A stretch of 64,000 bases of DNA. It comes from Micromonospora sp. WMMA1947 (GTDB taxonomy: Bacteria; Actinomycetota; Actinomycetes; Mycobacteriales; Micromonosporaceae). How positions within the stretch are numbered: position 1 is the stretch's first letter; the number at the start of each line of letters is the position of its first letter. The notes beneath the pieces are model-generated. The model had not been told where the DNA came from and made no database searches. It saw only the letters and a program-made list of their open reading frames with translations. Shown one piece after another: positions 58,548 through 64,000 of this stretch. The stretch lies in NCBI RefSeq assembly GCF_027497355.1, contig NZ_CP114909.1:992001-1056000 (forward strand), read 5' to 3'. The position numbers were made by a program, and so were the translations under genes.

Positions 58548-58925
58548 TCAGACGTAGAGCTTGCGGAGTTCGCGGGCGATGTCCGAGACCTCGGTCAGGG
58601 TGCCGCTCGCCACCGACATCACGAGAGCCTCGGCCTGATCAACGTCGACATCCTGGATCGGCACCTCGTTGAGGGCCAGAAACACCCGCCCCGCCGCCCA
58701 GGCGAGACGCTTGTTCCCATCAATCAGCGCGTGGTTCATGCAGACCGAGTGCAGCAGCGCGGCGGCCTTGGTCCAGAGATCGGGATAAGCCTCCTGGCCG
58801 AACGCCACGGTGGCCGGGCGGACCACCGCCGAAGAGAGCAGACCGAAATCACGGACCTGCGGCGTCCCACCCAACACGATCGAGGCGATCTCCACGAGGT
58901 CGTCGACCTCGAGATAGTGGATCAC
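58548..58925 (-). CDS. doc: Doc/Fic-type toxin (death-on-curing)
   Basis: A 125-residue Doc-like protein. HALIDGNKRLAWAAGRVFLALN near residue 63 is the Fic/Doc motif (HxFx[D/N]xNKR; here Leu-Ile replaces Phe at the third position, otherwise intact). The start MIHYLEVDDLVEIASIVLGG and RDFGLLSSAVVRPATVAFGQEAYPDLW are typical of Doc, which phosphorylates EF-Tu. ATG 58925 overlaps the antitoxin stop codon by 4 nt (ATGA). Function as a toxin is inferred. Confidence 0.88.
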   Translation of the reverse strand: MIHYLEVDDLVEIASIVLGGTPQVRDFGLLSSAVVRPATVAFGQEAYPDLWTKAAALLHSVCMNHALIDGNKRLAWAAGRVFLALNEVPIQDVDVDQAEALVMSVASGTLTEVSDIARELRKLYV

Positions 58926-59125
58926 TCCGCCAACCGCCGCAGCAGCTCGGCGTCACGCTCGGCAACCTCCCGCGCGAGATCCCGCACGCGGGCACGATGA
59001 CTGCGCGCCGAGACGTACTCCTCGACTGCGACAACGATGGTGGCGTTCATCGACCGGTGCTCCTGCTCGGCAAGCTGCTTGAGCCGTTCGTGCAGTCCGT
59101 CGGGAAGATTGACAGTGGTGACCAT
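58922..59125 (-). CDS. Ribbon-helix-helix antitoxin paired with Doc
   Basis: A 67-residue protein: MVTTVNLPDGLHERLKQLAEQEHRSMNATIVVAVEEYVSA is a ribbon-helix-helix (strand TTVNLP, then two helices) as in CopG/Arc antitoxins, followed by a charged helix (RARVRDLAREVAERDAELLRRLAE) that can wrap the toxin. TATGAT on the minus strand lies 6 nt before ATG 59125, fitting a leaderless start. RHH rather than Phd with Doc is a known variant in actinobacteria. Confidence 0.85.
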   Translation of the reverse strand: MVTTVNLPDGLHERLKQLAEQEHRSMNATIVVAVEEYVSARSHRARVRDLAREVAERDAELLRRLAE

Positions 59126-59160
59126 ATGGAAATCATACCGGCCACACGCAGGGGAACCAC

Positions 59161-60114
59161 CTATCTCGAGATCGCCCCCAGGCTCCAGGCGATGCCGTCG
59201 AGGATGTCGTGCTCGGAGGCGACCACCGACGGCATCCCGGCCCGTTCCATGATCACTCGCAGCACCAGCGCGCCCGCGCCGATCACGTCGGCCCGCCCCG
59301 GGTGCATCACCGGGTACGCCAGCCGCTGCTCGCTGCTCTTGCCGAGCAGGTCGGCGGTCACCTCGGCCACCTGCTCGTACGAGATGCGGGCGTGGTGGAT
59401 GCGGCTGGGGTCGTACTCCTGGAGCCCCTGCGCCAGGGCGACCACGGTGGTGACCGAACCGGCGAGCCCGACCAGCGTGGCGGCCTCGCGGCCGGGCACG
59501 GCGGCGAGCGCGCGGTCGACGGCGGCGGCGATGTCCGCTTCGGCGGCGGTGATCTGCGCCGCGGTCGGCGGGTCGCCGTGCAGGTGGCGTTCGGTCATCC
59601 GGACGCAGCCGATGTCCACCGAGATCGCGCCGCGCACACCGTCGGCGCGGGTGCCGACGACGAACTCGGTCGAGCCGCCGCCGATGTCGACCACCAGGTA
59701 CGGCGGCTCGGCGTCGGCGGGCAGGCCGCGCACCGCGCCGGTGAACGACAGGCGCGCTTCCTCGTCACCGGTCACCACCTCGGGCGGTACGCCGAGCGTG
59801 CGCTCGACCATCGCGCGGAAGTCGGCGGCGTTGGAGGCGTCGCGGGAGGCCGAGGTGGCGCACATGCGTACCCGGTCGGCGCCGGACTTCTCGATCTCGG
59901 CCGCGTAGTCGGCGAGCGCCACCCGGGTCCGCTCGATGGCCTCCGGGGCGAGCTTGCCGGTCTGGTCGACGCCCTGCCCCAGCCGCACGATCTCCATCCG
60001 CCGGGTGACGTCGCGCAGCGGCGCCGCCTCCCCGGCCGACGCCTCGGGCAGGTCGGCGATCAGCAGTCGGATCGAGTTGGTCCCGCAGTCGATGGCGGCC
60101 ACACGCGCACTCAC
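59161..60114 (-). CDS. Exopolyphosphatase / GppA-family phosphatase
   Basis: A 317-residue ASKHA-fold enzyme degrading polyphosphate or pppGpp. VSARVAAIDCGTNSIRLLIADL has the first phosphate loop (DCGTNS), EEARLSFTGAV near 140, the second loop VDIGGGSTEFVVG near 145-160, and LVGLAGSVTTVVALAQGL near 218. GTG 60114 is preferred over 60123 because TAGGGT lies 7 nt upstream (leaderless). It follows argA and DUF501 as in mycobacteria (Rv1026 position, from memory), but with the argA-like gene inserted. Confidence 0.9.
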   Translation of the reverse strand: MSARVAAIDCGTNSIRLLIADLPEASAGEAAPLRDVTRRMEIVRLGQGVDQTGKLAPEAIERTRVALADYAAEIEKSGADRVRMCATSASRDASNAADFRAMVERTLGVPPEVVTGDEEARLSFTGAVRGLPADAEPPYLVVDIGGGSTEFVVGTRADGVRGAISVDIGCVRMTERHLHGDPPTAAQITAAEADIAAAVDRALAAVPGREAATLVGLAGSVTTVVALAQGLQEYDPSRIHHARISYEQVAEVTADLLGKSSEQRLAYPVMHPGRADVIGAGALVLRVIMERAGMPSVVASEHDILDGIAWSLGAISR

Positions 60115-60154
60115 GGCGCCCACCCTACGGCAGCCCGACCCCAGGCCCGCGCGA

Positions 60155-60664
60155 TCAGAGGCGCAGCAGCATTCGAGTGTTGCCCAGCGTGTTGGGCTTG
60201 ACCCGTTCCAGGTCCAGGAACTCCGCGACGCCCTCGTCGTACGAGCGCAGGAGCTGCTCGTACACCGGCTGCGGCACGGGCGCGCCGTCGATCTCGCGGA
60301 AGCCGAACGAGCCGAAGAAGCCGGTCTCGAACGTGAGCACGAAGATCCGGCGGATGCCCAGGTCGCGCGCCGAGTCGATCAGCTCACCGACGATCCGGTG
60401 CCCGATCCGGTGGCCCCGGCAGGACGGGTCGACCGCCACCGTCCGGATCTCGGCCAGGTCCTCCCACATGACGTGCAGCGCGCCGCACCCGACCACCGTG
60501 CCGTCCGAGGTCACCGCGACCCGGAACTCCTGCACGTCCTCGTACAACGTCACCGTTGCCTTGCTGAGCAGCCGCCGGTCGTCGGTGTAGGTGTCCACCA
60601 GCCGCCGGATGCCGCGCACGTCGGTGGTGCGGGCCCGGCGGACCGTGATCTCGTCGGCGCTCAT
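60155..60664 (-). CDS. argA: Amino-acid N-acetyltransferase, actinobacterial ArgA type (GNAT)
   Basis: A 169-residue single-domain GNAT. MSADEITVRRARTTDVRGIRRLVDTY at the start, VVGCGALHVMWEDLAEIRTVAVDPSCRGHRIGHRIVGELIDSARDLG near 58-103 (acetyl-CoA loop RGHRIG) and FVLTFETGFFGSFGFREIDG near 107, closing VAEFLDLERVKPNTLGNTRMLL, closely resembles the M. tuberculosis glutamate N-acetyltransferase Rv2747 as I recall it. It should make N-acetylglutamate for arginine synthesis. ATG 60664 starts one nt after the DUF501 stop codon. Location in the eno-ppx operon is unusual. Confidence 0.85.
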   Translation of the reverse strand: MSADEITVRRARTTDVRGIRRLVDTYTDDRRLLSKATVTLYEDVQEFRVAVTSDGTVVGCGALHVMWEDLAEIRTVAVDPSCRGHRIGHRIVGELIDSARDLGIRRIFVLTFETGFFGSFGFREIDGAPVPQPVYEQLLRSYDEGVAEFLDLERVKPNTLGNTRMLLRL

Positions 60665-60665
60665 C

Positions 60666-61223
60666 TCACTGGACCGGCGGCACGTCCACGCAGGGGCCGG
60701 CCGCCCACCACTTCTCCACCAGCGCCAGCGTCTCGTCGCCGAACGGGTTGACCCCCGGCCCGGCGGCGAGCGCGTGCCCGAGGTGCACGTGCAGGCACTT
60801 GACCCGCCCCGGCATGCCACCGGCCGAGATGCCGGCGATCTCCGGCACCTCGCCGATCGCCTCCCGGCGGGTCAGGTAGTCCTCGTGCGCCGCCCGGTAC
60901 CGCGCCGCCAGCTCCGGATCCTCCGCGAGCCGCTCGGCCATCTCCTTCATCAGCCCGGCCGACTCCAGCCGGCTGCACGCCGCCGTGGCGCGAGGGCAGG
61001 TCAGGTAGAACAGCGTCGGGAACGGCGTGCCGTCGGCCAGCCGGGGCGTCGTCTCCACCACGTCGGGCAGGCCGCAGGGACACCTGTGGGCCACCGCGCG
61101 GGTACCGCGCGGCGGGCGTCCGAGCTGCGCGGCCACCGCGGCCAGGTCGGCCTCGGTGGCCGGTTGGCGTTCCGGCGGGGGTACGGAGTCCGCCGCCGGC
61201 TCCTGCGGTGGTACGACGCTCAC
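60666..61223 (-). CDS. DUF501 domain protein
   Basis: A 185-residue cytoplasmic protein of unknown function, conserved between ftsB and ppx in actinobacteria. DLAAVAAQLGRPPRGTRAVAHRCPCGLPDVVETTPRLADGTPFPTLFYLTCPRATAACSRLESAGLM spans about 28-94 with Cys residues (CPCG, TCP, AC) that could bind metal; VKCLHVHLGHALAAGPGVNPFGDETLALVEKWW near 138 is the other conserved block. GTG 61223 overlaps the junction repeat's stop codon (GTGA). Confidence 0.9.
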   Translation of the reverse strand: MSVVPPQEPAADSVPPPERQPATEADLAAVAAQLGRPPRGTRAVAHRCPCGLPDVVETTPRLADGTPFPTLFYLTCPRATAACSRLESAGLMKEMAERLAEDPELAARYRAAHEDYLTRREAIGEVPEIAGISAGGMPGRVKCLHVHLGHALAAGPGVNPFGDETLALVEKWWAAGPCVDVPPVQ

Positions 61224-61282
61224 CGCGCCGCCTTCGTTCGCGACTGCGGGGCTCGCAAACCCGGCTCACTCCTCGCGCTCAC
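61220..61282 (-). repeat. 63-nt junction repeat readable as a 20-codon ORF
   Basis: GTG 61282 (8 nt after GAGAGG) opens a 20-codon frame whose TGA (61222-61220) overlaps the DUF501 GTG. It begins GTGAGCGCGAGGAGTGAGC and contains CCCGCAGTCGCGAACGAA, matching the repeat at 51351-51413, which has the same length but a 2-nt shift of the shared block. It sits 24 nt after the ftsB stop codon. Confidence 0.7.
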
Positions 61283-61306
61283 AGGAAGTGCCTCTCGAAT
61301 CAAAGC

Positions 61307-61942
61307 TCACTTGTCCCCGCGATCGGCGTTGGCCGCCCGAACGCTCGACCACAGGGTGTCGTACCAGGGCTCGGGCTGCTTCGGCGCCCCCGGCTTCGCG
61401 TCCTTGCCGGCGTCCTTCGCGGCGCCCTCCGGGTCGGAGAGCACCACGAGCAGCGTCTCGCCCGGCTTGCCCATGAAGAACCGCTCCCGGGCCTGCGTCT
61501 TGACGTACTCCGGGTCCTTCCACTTGGCCGCCTCGGCGGTGAGCCGCTCGATCTCGGCCCGCTGGGCGGCCTGCGCGGCTTCCATCCGCTCGATGTCGGC
61601 CTGCTGGTCCAGGTAGACCCGGACCGGATAGGTGTACGCCAGGGCGAGCGCGATCAGCACCGCGAACAGCACTGTGGCGCGCCCGGTGAAGCGCCGGGGT
61701 TGGGGTGCGGTGAGCCGCTTGACCGGGCCACCGGCGGCGGTACGCCGGGCCGCGGCGGGGCGGCTCGCGGAGCGTACGCCGTCGGTGGCACGCGACGCGC
61801 CGGGTGACCGGCCGGCGGCGCGCGCCTCCGCGCGGACGCCGTTGTCGCGGGCCGTGGACCGGACCCGGGCGCCGCCCGTCCGGCCGGGCTGACCCGGCCG
61901 ACGGGCGGGCCGCTGGCCACCCGGTGTGCGGCGCTGCTGCAT
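61307..61942 (-). CDS. FtsB/DivIC-family septum formation initiator
   Basis: A 211-residue bitopic membrane protein of the divisome. Residues 1-85 are Arg/Pro/Gly/Ala-rich and disordered, a helix spans about 92-108 (VLFAVLIALALAYTYPV), then a leucine-zipper-like coiled coil (DQQADIERMEAAQAAQRAEIERLTAEAAKWKDPEYVKTQARERFFMGKPGE, 113-165) typical of FtsB/DivIC, and a Lys-rich tail. ATG 61942 is 7 nt after GGGAGGGG. It lies 28 nt downstream of enolase in the same operon, as in mycobacteria (Rv1024, from memory). Confidence 0.9.
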   Translation of the reverse strand: MQQRRTPGGQRPARRPGQPGRTGGARVRSTARDNGVRAEARAAGRSPGASRATDGVRSASRPAAARRTAAGGPVKRLTAPQPRRFTGRATVLFAVLIALALAYTYPVRVYLDQQADIERMEAAQAAQRAEIERLTAEAAKWKDPEYVKTQARERFFMGKPGETLLVVLSDPEGAAKDAGKDAKPGAPKQPEPWYDTLWSSVRAANADRGDK

Positions 61943-61970
61943 CGTCACACCCCTCCCCCGGAGCTCTCGC

Positions 61971-63413
<1,443 letters not shown>

Positions 63414-63466
63414 TCAACCGGCAACCGGTTTGCGAGACGTTGCGTCAATCGACAAGGCTGGGCATC

Positions 63467-64000
63467 ATGCCTGCCGCCTCGACGACTCTCCGCGTGCTCG
63501 CCGCCTCGGTCATCGCGTCGCTCTCGGTCACCGGCTGTCAGGCCCTGGACGACGCGAACGTCGCACTCGGTCGCGCCGACCTGGTCAACGACCTCGCCGC
63601 GCGGATGGACCGGGCGCTGGAGCAGACCTGGGCCGCCGACTACCAGCTCGACGGCGGCCGGACCGCCTCGATCGCGCAGACCAAGAAGCCGCTGCGGTCC
63701 ACGTACACCTGGCCCGGCGGCAAGATCACCGTGACCCAGGAGTCGGTGACCCGGTGCGCCAGCACCGCCGCCCGTACCTCCTGCACCGTCTCGCCACCGG
63801 TGCTCACCGCCGGGAAGCCGTCGGTGATCGTCTACGACGAGGCGCGCAAGCAGGGCCTGGTCACGCCGCCCGCGGTGATCCGGCTGCTCACCGACGCGGC
63901 GCTGGCGCCGGAGGCGGTCATCGAGCAGAGCGACACCACGCTCGCCGGCCGTCACGCCACCTGCGTCGACGTCACCCACGACGGGGAGCGCTTCAACGCC
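63467..64000 (+). CDS. Predicted lipoprotein, N-terminal part (runs off window)
   Basis: 178 codons are present, without a stop before the window end. ATG 63467 starts MPAASTTLRVLAASVIASLSVTGCQALDD, a lipoprotein signal with LSVTGC as lipobox, so the Cys at about residue 24 is lipidated. The mature part contains TYTWPGGKITVTQES and three further Cys that may form disulfides, and resembles beta-rich actinobacterial surface lipoproteins; no family is recognised. It is divergent from eno across 212 bp (63255-63466), where I see no clear promoter boxes. Identification rests on the open frame, signal peptide and codon use. Confidence 0.75.
   Translation, partial: MPAASTTLRVLAASVIASLSVTGCQALDDANVALGRADLVNDLAARMDRALEQTWAADYQLDGGRTASIAQTKKPLRSTYTWPGGKITVTQESVTRCASTAARTSCTVSPPVLTAGKPSVIVYDEARKQGLVTPPAVIRLLTDAALAPEAVIEQSDTTLAGRHATCVDVTHDGERFNA

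Overview
The window is about 73% G+C actinobacterial DNA. Codon use, a UAA-reading tRNA-Leu (bldA type), mycothiol S-conjugate amidase, GreA, DUF501/FtsB/enolase order, and many leaderless starts (TANNNT box 6-9 nt before ATG/GTG) fit Micromonosporaceae, most likely Micromonospora or a close relative. That assignment is an inference; there is no rRNA in the window. I see no phage, IS element, CRISPR array or plasmid function. This is chromosomal core DNA sprinkled with small toxin-antitoxin modules and short palindromic repeats.

Layout. 0-8 kb: end of a glycosyltransferase, a TIGR03089-type protein, acetoacetyl-CoA synthetase, a hotdog thioesterase, an acyl-CoA dehydrogenase and a UDP-glucose dehydrogenase. 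7.8-12.7 kb: one giant multi-pass membrane protein with an N-terminal zinc ribbon. 13-17.8 kb: purE/purK, a DUF255 thioredoxin-fold protein and a secreted protein. 17.9-28 kb: a membrane GGDEF-EAL protein, then a small membrane protein, mca, DUF4307, greA, ilvA, a DUF4328 protein, an amidase and metB. 28-31.4 kb: an AbiEii-type pair, HIT, msrA and a RelE-like toxin-antitoxin pair. 31.5-36.4 kb: a complete three-gene cluster for the osmoprotectant N-acetylglutaminylglutamine amide (NAGGN). 36.4-36.7 kb: a structured RNA unit with a 12-codon ORF and an intrinsic terminator, just before ribonuclease Z. 37.6-49 kb: GNAT, cystathionine beta-synthase, DUF1232, two SGNH hydrolases, a thiolase, CYTH-CHAD, two Bax-inhibitor-1 paralogues, tRNA-Leu(UAA) and a GT-C-like membrane protein. 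49.3-56.5 kb: NDH-2 and a tightly overlapped operon (dienelactone hydrolase, family-5 uracil-DNA glycosylase, DUF4129, membrane protein, MoxR, DUF58, membrane protein). 56.6-59.1 kb: a HigA-like regulator, a PadR/HAAS pair and a Doc/RHH module. 59.1-64 kb: ppx, argA-like GNAT, DUF501, ftsB and eno on the minus strand, then the start of a lipoprotein gene.

How the genes connect. DUF255 to the thiolase keeps, in inverted orientation, the gene order I recall for Mycobacterium tuberculosis Rv1074c-Rv1084, with local insertions. eno-ftsB-DUF501-(argA)-ppx matches Rv1023-Rv1026. CBS and MetB frame methionine/cysteine transsulfuration; Mca, MsrA and the NDH-2 enzyme bear on thiol and redox balance.

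The most unusual material is non-coding or sub-gene sized: the RNA before ribonuclease Z, GC-rich repeats that sit at operon junctions as tiny ORFs preserving stop/start overlap (41175-41258, 51351-51413, 61220-61282), a family of GATC-containing palindromes at gene ends (five copies), and a GGGCCC palindrome family (three copies).
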